This document shows positions 40,101-52,100 of a stretch of DNA of 64,000 nucleotides, in pieces. Position numbers and translations under genes: made by a program. Source of the stretch: Balanoglossus misakiensis (lineage: Eukaryota > Hemichordata); assembly GCA_040954595.2 (NCBI GenBank), contig JBECUI020000028.1, positions 62,001-126,000 of the forward strand, read 5' to 3'. How positions within the stretch are numbered: the first letter of the stretch is position 1; the number at the start of each line of letters is the position of its first letter. The notes under the pieces were generated by a model, which was not told the origin of the DNA, did no database searches, and saw nothing but the letters and a program-made list of their open reading frames with translations.

Positions 40101-43100
40101 TTTCCAGAGTATTTTCATTAGTGTTTTTTTTTCTTCTCTCTTTTGGGTATATGGACTTTTTTTAAAGTCTTAAATAAAGTATTATTATTATTATTATTAA
40201 GGGTTAAATTTGTATGACACTAATCATGATCAAACAAAGAGTGCACTTAACGGTTGACACAAGCACACCCCCTGTCAACAAATTTTCCAGCGTTATTTCT
40301 GGTTTCTGTATTAGTACTTGCTTTTCACATCCCATGGTTTATATGTTTAAGTCAATGATGCCCTCTATTTTTGATGAACCCTGGCATTGATAGGTTTTAA
40401 AGAATTTCTAGAAAACTTTCAGAACTCCTGTTGGTCTTTGGAAAGGTTTCATCAGTAATTGTTCTGTGATAAACATAATTGCAGTACTGTACTTTCTCCA
40501 AACTTTGCGAGAACATTTTCTTGTAGTATGACTTCATACTGTAAAACAGGTTCTTTTCGCGACAGGAAATTTTCGCGATATCAAAAGAAGCAACTGTTAT
40601 GCATGGATTAATTTTGGCTTTCTCGTATTTCACTAACTGCATTGTTATCTAAGAAAAAAAAACATTTTATGCGACTTTTGTATTTTCACATTTTTGGGGG
40701 CTCTCGCATATTTCATGAAAATTTATTGCTCGCGAAATAACCTGTTTTACAGTATCCTCCATGGATTTCTTAACCTACTGATCAAGTGGGGTAATGTCTT
40801 CAGCAACGATTTCTGTAATAAACTTACCTCCCCAAGGTAGTGAAGGTATCTCGTAGCTTTCTTTAGAAACTCTTCATCAATGAAACGATCCAACTCTTTC
40901 ACTCTTTCTATATATGTTTTCCATTTGATGACCGGGAAACTGCTCACAATCCATTTGCTTCTTCCATCAAGTATCTTAGCACACAACTTTGGTATGTATT
41001 CTTCTCTCTGTAACATTAACACAGCGACATATACCAGGTTCATGTCCAGACAGGGTAAAATTCAAAACATTTCATAGACACTATTTGCCAATAGTAAACA
41101 CAGAGCATTAATCCTTTAAGTCGCCTTGTGTACACACTCACAAACAATGGGTTGCGTAGAGGTGTTAATCCTTACACTGGCTCAGGTCTGACCAAAGCCG
41201 TCTCAAATCTGAGACGTTTCAGGACCACTTAAACCATTCACACATGATAATTTACGCCAGTATTTCATCTGAGATGTTTCAAAAACGTCTTAAACCCCGG
41301 TGCGGAAAGTCCTGGGGTTCGGATTAACGTGTGTTTGTATAGTTGTTTATTTGGGAGTGGTCGTCGTGCATATAATGACTGTGTAATTGCTCTCATGTAC
41401 ACAGAAAATAATTGAACACTTCACACTTCCACGCGATTGACAACTGTTTGAATGGCGTGGTTATTGTTTCCCAGGGACGCTTCTGAAAAGCACTGAAACC
41501 AGATTTCTCCCAAAATCATCGTTGTTTCATAAGCTCGTGTACTTTTTCGTCGATAACTTTATGTTGTGTGTGTTTATAAAGCCAACTACTGTCGTTGTGT
41601 GGTGTAATTCTTTATGCTTGGACCTGTTTGGGCCGATTTTCATAGAGCCAAGATCGTTGGTGTTGTCTGTTGTCAGTCAAACGGCATTAAGATTCGCCAC
41701 TGATTTGGGGGGTCTTTTATACCCCGCACCGGGGTTTAACGATGACCCCCATAATACTGTTGTTTGGTGAAATGAACATTCAGAAAAGCAACTCGAACAA
41801 TACTGGCAACAGTGATATTCACCCTTTACAGACACAGCCCATTATTTAAAGTCTTGTTCTCACTAAAAGTTTGGACACCGGTGTTATGCCAGTGTTTACT
41901 CTCTGCAAACACAGGGGATTAGCCCACAGAATCTCCTTGCGTCCACACACTAAACTTTTGGCCACTGTTTTGAAATAAACACTGTCTAAATGGCCATGTT
42001 TAGCAACACGGCAACTAACAAAATTGAGGATGTCGAGGACATTACAGCAACATGTTGCAGTTTATATACCTGCATATACGTTCTAGACGACTTTGTGACA
42101 GTTTTGATAATGTTTAGAAGTAAATGAATGTTAATCCATAAATGGAAAATGCCTCGGCTTTTTGGTGATCGAGAGAACCTTCTGAAAGTTGGTAGCAGAC
42201 TGAAGTGTTGCAGACCTGGCAAACTGCGAATGGTTTGAAAACCACTCGCATCCAGTGTGATTGACTTAACAATGGAAACTGACCAAAGACAATGGGCTAT
42301 ACCTAATAAACATACCCAAAAGTCACTGCAGGGTGGCGCTTTTGAACGGTGTTTGTTTATCTTTGCGTTCTCACTGATTATTTGCGTCGGAGCGCTGGCC
42401 CAGCACTGGCCCTGACCCACCACCCATCGCTGTCGCAAATTAACACCGGCCCAACACCGGTGTAAAGCGTTCTCACTTGTTTTTTTCCGTCGGTGTCAAA
42501 TCTACACCGATGTAGCACCAGTGTAAACGTGCCAGTGAGAACGCCCTTTTAGACAGTTCTGATACCCGGTAAGTCAAAAGTATACAACCTTGACTTATTT
42601 CCCACTGATAAGAGTTCTGTTATTACTATCTGATAGTTGGCTTTCTTGGACTCTATGCATTACATGAGAGTATTAAGGTGATGTAAAGCATGCCTTTGTC
42701 AAATATGGCCCTAATGAATTAACATGTTCAATCCAGTCACACATTGCAGAATATCTATAAAACCATACCTTTGCACTTCGTAGACATTCACGCAATCTGT
42801 GCATATCATTATGCTGCGAGTTGTGACAATTCAGTATGAATGTCTCATCAAGAATATTCAGGTATTTGCCAAAGGTCTTCTGAGCTGTCTGGAGTATTTC
42901 CCTCATCACCAATTCAGCTATCAAGAAAAAAGTAATGATCTCTTGATAGATTTTTATTTACAAAGTATGGACATATACACAGAAGAGGCCACTTTGGTGC
43001 TGTTTTGTATTTTTTGAAAGCATCCGGTGAAATTCTACATCAATCACACTATCTGAATAGGTAAAATGTTGAATAGTAATGAGATCTCCTTTTGCATAGG

Positions 43101-46100
43101 TTCAGATGTAGTATGGGTGTCCCTTTCGAACAGAACAGCCAAGAATCAGCAAAGGTAAAGACAGCGCCCAACACTACATCTGGTTTTAATCAGATTGAGT
43201 GTACTCCTACACCAGGCTCCCAATTGTGTGAATACCCTCGCTCTTGTCACCTTTTATCTAAACATGTACTGAACATACCTTCTTTCTTGTGTTCAGCTTT
43301 CAACAAATCAGCCTTGCTTCCAATCAATATCACTTTTGGTTTACTCCCACCCTCATCCATATCTTGTGGTATGATTGCCTTAAGGAATGCAAGCCATGAT
43401 GTCACCTATTAAAGAAAGACATGAAGAAGAATATAAAGTCATCAATCATATTATATTCAATCAGTCCCTAAATCTGGATAAAAACAAAAAGAGATAAATG
43501 TTTCACAAATATATATACTGTGCCATTCATCTTTACTTTAATTTCATTCACAATATTGCACCACCTAATTCACTGATGCACTGCTTAGTAATAAAAAAAA
43601 TATTGTAATATATGCACTGTGCCCTTTCTGAGTTTCATCTTTACCTTTATTCCATAATTGCCCAAAATATTAATATCACTTATCATCAGTAACAAAAAAC
43701 AACGACCCACCTCTTGTCTCTGCTGTTGCATAAGTTTTCTTGGTGTCCAAACTACATCCTGCTTGTCCTCAGCCATTTTGAAGACCAATAAAACCACTGC
43801 ATTCTCGACTCTTAGGAATATATTATGTGTGACATAGTATTCTGTTTGTCCTGCAAAGTCCCACACACTGAACTTGCCAATCTTGGGTATGGATAATGTG
43901 GCTACATCTATGGCGGGTGTTGGTGTGTACTGCATGTTCCCTGGTAAAGGTGCTTTCTCTTCTGACCGTCGAGTCAATTTTGCTTGCACAAAGTTCTGCA
44001 TTGTAATATATGAACATAAGTGATGATTTTCTCACAATTTAGAGGTTGTAAACTTATAAACGGCAAGCGAGAGTATTTGATTCCGGATATAAGACCTCCC
44101 AGGTGAAACTTAGCATATTTGGTGGGAAATAATCACTGAGCGAGGCGAGGCGTTCTGTTCTATGTGTCCCATTTCGGTTATTTTTTAGTTATTCACTGTT
44201 CAGGGTTCAGGTCTTCTCGTTGAGGATATAAACCGCGACTCGGGCCAATCAGCAAGCTTGATTAATGCCAATCATATTGTAATAATATAAAATATTTGGA
44301 GAATTGGTTGGTCAACAAAATATGTACCCTGATTTCCACTGAAATGTAGTCTTCATGAAAACTTTAATATTTGCACAAATCCTTCACTCCTCAAAAACAG
44401 CAATAATTGGCATTCATAATCAAAGATTTCTACACACCCGCTGCAATGATTCTTTGAGTGTAGTTTTGCCATTCCCACCGTATCCAGCTAACACAATCTT
44501 TGTAGTATTACGTTTGACACCAGGTTGTCACATGAGTGCTGTGAATTCTTTTTGGCGGGAAAACACCTGTCAGAATTTGAACAGATATGTTATGTGTTAT
44601 ATATATTGGGAATTTTTACACTCAATTTACATGCCTTTCAATTAAACACCATGTCTTCAAAGAAGTCACATGACATTTTGCTTCAGAAAAGATATTGATA
44701 AAAACGCTAGTATCAAAAAATATAATTTACATTGTTAACTACACTATTATGATGTGCTTATGATGTGGAAGCTATCATTAACACTATAGAAATAATGCAT
44801 AGTTAAAGCCTCATGAGCTGCCAAATTTAACATATTTTTTCCATAACTTCTATTTGCATAAGTTTGTCATCTCTTTGTGACGCACACCTCGATAGTTGTG
44901 TACTCTTTGTGTATATTCAACATTGTTATTTTGCAAAATTTGAATTGAAGTCCGGACTAGAATTCATGAGTCAACAATAACAATGGTTGTTACAGAGACA
45001 GGCAATATACACAAGTTGAGTACTGGGCATATTAGCATGCAGTTTGGAGAAGAACATGAAATTGCATTTTGTACACAAAAGGAAAAAAATATGGAAATAA
45101 AGCCAAAAGTTATAGGTAATGTCCCTTTAATGCCTTCCTAGCTGGCACAATAGAATAAGTATGTAGTTAAAAATTTATATGACAGTCTGGTTTTATGTTT
45201 TCCATGTTATAAATATAGAAGATAAATTCAAATACACTAGTGATATGATATGTTTTCATAGCCATTTATTATCAACATTACGACGTACCTTATGATGGTT
45301 GATCAGGTCTCTTTTGTCATCTCTGTCATACACTGAGTTTATAACTGCCTGTATTTTCATTGATGAAAACAGAACATATATGATTGATTATATTATACCA
45401 GTATATTGATGGTGTAAATCACGCTATTTTATTGGTCGAGACACGACACGTGACTGTGATATATTAGCCATATACCACAGTCATATAGCATAGTCAAAGA
45501 AAATGCCTTTTTAAAATGTTTTATGCAAAGTTTCAATATACTGGCATAATATAATAGCAATAAAACACCCCCAGCCATGGTATACCACTCGATTTTGACC
45601 AGTTCACGACATATACGCACTCGCTATCGCTCCTGCGTATATGTCGTGAACTGGTCAAAATCGAGTGCGTATATGTCGTGAACTGGGGGTGTTTTATTGC
45701 TTAAATGAACTAGCTGTAAAGTACAGGATTATGACAATTATACCACACCATGCATATTATGGACACTATTGTTAAATAATTTTGGTAAAAAATAAATGGA
45801 TTTAAATATCCATGTGTCAGGTGTGAGTTGCCGGTAAGCTTTATAAAACTGGTCAATGAGCATCTTTTAGAACAACAGAAAGAGCCAATTGGTAAATAAC
45901 TGAAATACAGCCAAATCTCACAGTCCAAATTGGCCAGTCAGAGTGACTTTCCTAAATTGGCCTTAATAGACAGGTGGCCTGTATATACAAGTCAATAATT
46001 GCCCATGTTAACTGCACAGGGACTGTAACAAAGTGGCCACTATATAGAGGTGGTCGGTAACTGACACAATTTCACTGTTTTATCAAAAGTGAGTAACCTT

Positions 46101-49100
46101 GCCCTTTTAAATCTAACTCAATACTTGCCTGATATACTTTCTCATTGTCAAAATGATATTCCACAAAGGCTCTTGTAATATTGGTGCCTGCACCCCGCCC
46201 AGCCTTCCTTCCTGCCTCTTGACAAGGAGTCACTACGTTCTGAAAATGGATCACAAATTTTCATAGATGAATACATGCATCAGATGATTGAGGCACGCAC
46301 ACCTATAAGTCAAATTTTAGGTCCTCCCAAACACTGAGATAATTTGCTCTTGAGTTCATAAAAATGCAACTTTGAGCTACATATTTTACAAAATTTTCTT
46401 ATGTGGGAGGGGGACACCCCCTCGCACACCCCTCCCCCTCCATTCTTCGCCACATATCATTTATTCGCTGGTTTGTCTAGTGTACCACGGCAGACTTCTA
46501 CCCACCCTACTCCCGATGTTTACTTTGAGTGGAGTGGCAAAATTAAAATTTGTCCTGCCTAACATTGAGTTAATTTGCTTTAGAGTTCATTCTAATGCAA
46601 CTTTGAGCACCGTATTTTACAACATTTTCTTAAATTTTCTATTGTATTGACTTGTCATTTTATTTTGTTCATATATTTTTTTTTGCAACGATATACTATT
46701 ATATATACTTCAATTACTTTAAGAAATTTATAATTGAGGTGTGAGGAGCCTCATTCCCTTTATTGCATACAGTGTACATAGGATCAGCACGGCGAATGTT
46801 TTCAGCGGGGGGGGGGGGTCATCATATTTTGGGTCTGTCAAAGGGGGGGTCATCATTTTTTGGTCCAGGGTGAAGGGGGGGTCGGCCTGATTTTGAAAAT
46901 CGATGACCCAAACTTGCCCCCCCCCCCCCAGCCGTAAAAACAGTCCCTAACGTGTATTCGATGCGAGCTGGAAGTCAAATGAACGGTTACTCACGTTGGA
47001 ACACCCATTCAAAATATGCAAATTAGGAAAAGACGCATATGCATTCTTTTCATCCCCAGAGACACACGCAGGAAATCAAGCAAGTGCGGCCACTAGCTGG
47101 AAGAGCTGAATTCAATGCATTGCCTTGTGATGTTCATGATACAGGGGGGTGATGATCAATGAATAGAACAACAATTGATTGATTAACAAAGAAAGAAAGA
47201 AAGGAATGCAAATCGTTTCCACACCTGCCTGTATAACACCTGACCCGACAGAGTGAGCAGTTTTGATTCAAAGGACAATGACAAAATTATATGACATATG
47301 CTGCAAAATGCAAAGGGGTCACCTTTCTGTAAGTCATGAAGGAAGAGCATGAGAACAATGTCACAAAAATTGAAATGAAAAGTGTTTTCTTATACAAACA
47401 AACAAACAAACAAACAAATGAATAAATATATCCGCATTGATAGAATAAACCTGCAGAAGTCAGGTTGGTATTTACCTTGTTTTGTATGTTAGCATCAGCT
47501 TTGTGTTCCAATAACAATCTGACAAAGCCTTCACCATCATCCCTCCTTGCTGCATCATGCAAAGGGGTGTCTCCTGTCTATAAGTAATGAAGGAGGAGCA
47601 TGAGAATAATGTCACAAAATTGAAATGTAATGTGAAATTTCCTTAAACAAAAAAAAACAACAAAAAAACCTTTCAATACTTTCAGAATTAACCTGCAGAA
47701 GTCAGGTTGGTATTTACCTTGTTTTGTATGGTCACATCAGCTTTGTGTTCCAATAACAATCTGACATGGCCTTCACCACCATCCCTCCTTGCTGCATCAT
47801 GCGAAGGAGTGTCTCCATCCTGTAAGTAATGAAGGAGGAGCATGAGAATAATGTCACAAAAATTGAAATCTAATGTGAAATTTCCTTAAACAAACAAACA
47901 AACAAATAAATGAATAAATATATCCGCATTGATAGAATAAACCTGCTGAAGTCAGGTTGGTATTTACCTTGTTTTGTATGTTAGCATCAGCTTTGTGTTC
48001 CAATAACAATCTGACAAGGCCTTCACCACCATCCCTCCTTGCTGCATCATGCGAAGGAGTGTCTCCATCCTGTAAGAAATGAAGGAGGAGCATGAGAATA
48101 ATGTCACAAAAATTGAAATCTAATGTGAAATTTCCTTAAACAAACAAACAAACAAACAAATAAATGAATAAATATATCCGCAGTGATAGAATAAACCTGC
48201 TGAAGTCAGGTTGGTATTTACCTTGTTTTGTATGTTAGCATCAGCTTTGTGTTCCAATAACAATCTGACAAGGCATTCACCACCAACCCTCCTTGCTGCA
48301 TAATGCAAAGGAGTGTCTCCATCCTGTAAGTAATGAAGGAGGAGCATGAGAATAATGTCACAAAAATTGAAATATTATGTGAAATTTCTATAAACAAACA
48401 AACAAACAAATAAATGAATAAATATATCCGCATTGATAGAATAAACCTGCAGAAGTCAGGTTGGTATTTACCTTGTTTTGTATTGTCACATCAGCTTTGT
48501 GTTCCAATAACAATCTGACAAGGCCTTCACCACCAACCCTCCTTGCTGCATAATGCAAAGGAGTGTCTCCATCCTGTAAGTAATAAACGAGGAGCATGAG
48601 AATAATGTCACAAAAATTGAAATATAATGTGAAATTTCCTTAAACAAAAAAAAAAACAAAAAAATATTTCAATACTTTCAGAATTAACCTGCAGAAGTCA
48701 GGTTGGTATTTACCTTGTTTTGTATGTTAGCATCAGCTTTGTGTTCCAATAACAATCTGACAAGGCCTTCACCACCATCCCTCCTTGCTGCATCATGCGA
48801 AGGAGTGTCTCCATCCTATAAGTAATGAAGGAGGAGCATGAGAATAATGTCACAAAAGTTGAAATCTAATGTGAAATTTCCTTAAACAAACAAACATACA
48901 AATAAATGAATAAATATATCCGCATTGATAGAATAAACCTGCTGAAGTCAGGTTGGTATTTACCTTGTTTTGTATGTTAGCATCAGCTTTGTGTTCCAAT
49001 AACAATCTGACAAGGCCTTTGCCAACCCTCCTTGCTGCATAATGCAAAGGAGTGTCTCCATCCTGTAAGTAATGAAGGAGGAGCATGAGAATAATGTCAC

Positions 49101-52100
49101 AAAATTGAAATATAATGTGAAATTTCCGTAAACGAACAAACAAACAAATAAATGAATAAATATATCCGCACTGATAGAATAAACCTGCAGCAGTCAGGTT
49201 GGTATTTACCTTGTTTTGTATGTAAACATCAGCTTTGTGTTCCAATAACAATCTGACAAGGCCTTCACCACCATCCCTCCTTGCTGCATCATGCAAAGGA
49301 GTGTCTCCCTCCTGTAAGTAATGAAGGAGGAGCATGAGAATAATGTTACAAAAATTGAAATCTAATGTGAAATTTCCTTAAACAAACAAACAAACAAACA
49401 AACAAACAAATAAATGAATAAATATATCCGCATCAATAGAATAAACCTGCAGAAGTCAGGTTGGTATTTACCTTGTTTCGTATGTTAGCATCAGCTTTGT
49501 GTTCCAATAACAATCTGACACGGCCTTCATCACGAAACCTTGCTGCATAATGCAAAAGGGTGTCTCCATCCTGTAAGTAATGAAGGAGGAGCATGAGAAT
49601 AATGTCACAAAAATAGAAATCTAATGTGAAATTTCCTTAAACAAACAAACAAATAAATGAATAAATATATCCGCATTGATAGAATTAACCTGCAGAAGTC
49701 AGGTTGGTCTTTACCTTGTTTTGTATGTTAGCATCAGCTTTGTGTTCCAATAACAATCTGACAAGGCCTTTGCCAACCCTCCTTGCTGCATAATGCAAAG
49801 GGGTGTCTCCTGTCTGTAAGTAATGAAGGAGGAGCATGAGAATAATGTCACAAAATTGAAATGTAATGTGAAATTTCCTTAACCAAACAAACAAACAAAC
49901 AAATAGACAAACACACAATAAAATGAATAAATATATCCGCATTGATAGAATTAACCTGCAGAAGTCAAGTTGGTATTTACCTCGTTTTGTATGGTCACAT
50001 CAGCTTTGTGTTCCAATAACAATCTGACAAGGCCTTCACCACCATCCCTCCTTGCTGCATAATGCAAAGGGGTGTCTCCTGTCTGTAAGTAATGAAGGAG
50101 GAGCATGAGAATAATGGCGCCATATTGGAGTGGACGTGTCAGCATCGTCTCCTGCCTGCTCGTATAACTTTTTCAAAATATCCCGTTAAAACTTCAAGAT
50201 TCACAGTAACTCCAAGTCTAAGCGAAGGGTAATATCAAACTACAAAGATGGGTATCAGTTTGCAACTTTGGAGAGGACGCATCGGCGGGTTTTCACAACC
50301 AAATTCCTGGAAGTGTGTCGAAAGTCATAGCGGTGACGTGTCGCAACGGACAAGGTATTCACGTTGGCCACCTGTTCTTGACTATCTGTGCAGAACTACA
50401 GCAACAGTTTTCATTATTGAACTGACGTTGTTGGTTGGTTCTCTGCTATCTAAAATTGAAATGGACAACCTAGCCAGCTTTTCAACCAATGAAGATATCA
50501 ACAGTTTTATGGAATACGAACATGTCATGGTTTTTGAACAGCGTATGGTTACCAATGCCGTTGCAACAGCAGGTCTGCAAGGCAACACAGTATTCGTACC
50601 CCTTCTTTTGACTTTGAGTGGAGACATTGAATTAAACCCAGGACCTCCAAAAGCGGTTAAGCAGGTAAAATTGACAGAATGTACTGGTACTCAAAGAGAA
50701 CTCAGGTCAAATTCGACTCCAACAGTGAGCGAACCGGAGGCCCCAAAAGAAACCAGTCTAGCCGATGTCATACGCGAAATTCGAGAACTCAAAGTCGACC
50801 TGAAAACACAGATTGATACTTCGGTTCACGATGTTCATGATAGAGTTGACGAGTTGAAGGATGAAGTGAATCGTTTGCGGAGCGAACTGAGAGAAAATTA
50901 CCAGGAAACTGCTCGATTAGCGGAAGAGAACAAGTATTTAAAAGACAATATAAGCACGGTGTTAAGGGAACTCGACGATGTCAAAGGTAGGATGAAACGG
51001 GATAATCTGTTATTCCACAATATCGAACAGTCGCCTAATGAAACTTGGGACGATACCGAAAACAAAGTGAAGACATTTTTGTCGGAGAAACTAGACCTAG
51101 ATGGTAGCAGCTTTGAATTCGACGGGGTTCATCGTCTATCTAATGCGAAAGGTCATCCCCAGCCTATTGTTGCCAAATTCACACGCTTTAAACAACGGGA
51201 ACAAGTCTTACAGAAAGCACGAGGGAGTCTCAAGAACACAAACTTTCGGGTTTCCGAAGACTTTACTCCAAGGGTACGGGAGACTAGGAGGAAGCTTGGA
51301 CAGTTTCTACAGAAAGCAAGAGAAGAAGGTAAACGCGCATTTTTGAATTATGACAAGCTAAAGATCGATGGAACTCTATATATTTTCGACGATTCGCTGA
51401 ATGACATTCGCCCTTTCAACAGAAATCATCGCGATCGCTAGGGGTCAGGCCGAAGCCGCAATACACGGTATGATGCAGACACGAGTAACACCAGCTTATA
51501 TTCTGAACATGGCAAAGATACTGACACTCAGTTTATTTGCTGGAACATTAATGATTTAAAATCTAAATTTCTTGACGGCGGATTTCATGTCTTTTTTGAC
51601 AAAATCGGATTTTGGTGTAATTTGCCTGACGGAAACGTGGGCTTGTACTTCAGATCAGTTTTCTATTCCCAATTACACTTCTATCAACCTTGCTAGAAAA
51701 AAGATTATGCATTTAGGAAGATTTTCAGGGGGTATTTCAGTTTTTGTCAAGAACTCAATATGCAAAAGCTTCCAACAGCTGCCAAGTTTGTCCGAGGATT
51801 TTCTATGGGTAAAGCTGTTTCTCAAAGATAACTTTCAAATTAATTCATTGTTAATGTGTGTTGTCTACTTCTCACCAGAAGGGTCATCTCAATATGCAAA
51901 TCCAGAAATGTTCCAATTGTTAGAAAATGAATTAGCAAAATATTCAACCATTCACGAAGGCTCGCCTGTAATTTTATGCGGCGATTTTAATGCCCGCACA
52001 GGCTGTGTCTCTGATACTATCGAATGGGATTCCAGGTGTTTGCCAGTGGATGACAGTGACGTAGATCCACCTTTGCCAATACGAGAGTCAAGAGATTCAT

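Larger units (their letters stand above)
4946..40827 (-). other. Giant intron of the ROCO gene
   Basis: 35.9 kb between the two COR exons, with good GTAAGT donor and TTCACAG acceptor. It holds a LINE split by the long tandem array, and a MITE near the donor. Inserted elements are all plus-strand, antisense to the host transcript. Confidence 0.8.
47476..50110 (-). repeat. Tandem exon–intron array of ankyrin repeats (11 units)
   Basis: Exon starts recur every 242–266 bp and introns are near-identical too (AATGTCACAAAATTGAAAT, AAAC microsatellite, ATAAATATATCCGCAT). The duplicated unit is therefore one exon plus one intron. Further diverged units lie at 55.3, 58.2 and 58.5 kb. Confidence 0.9.
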
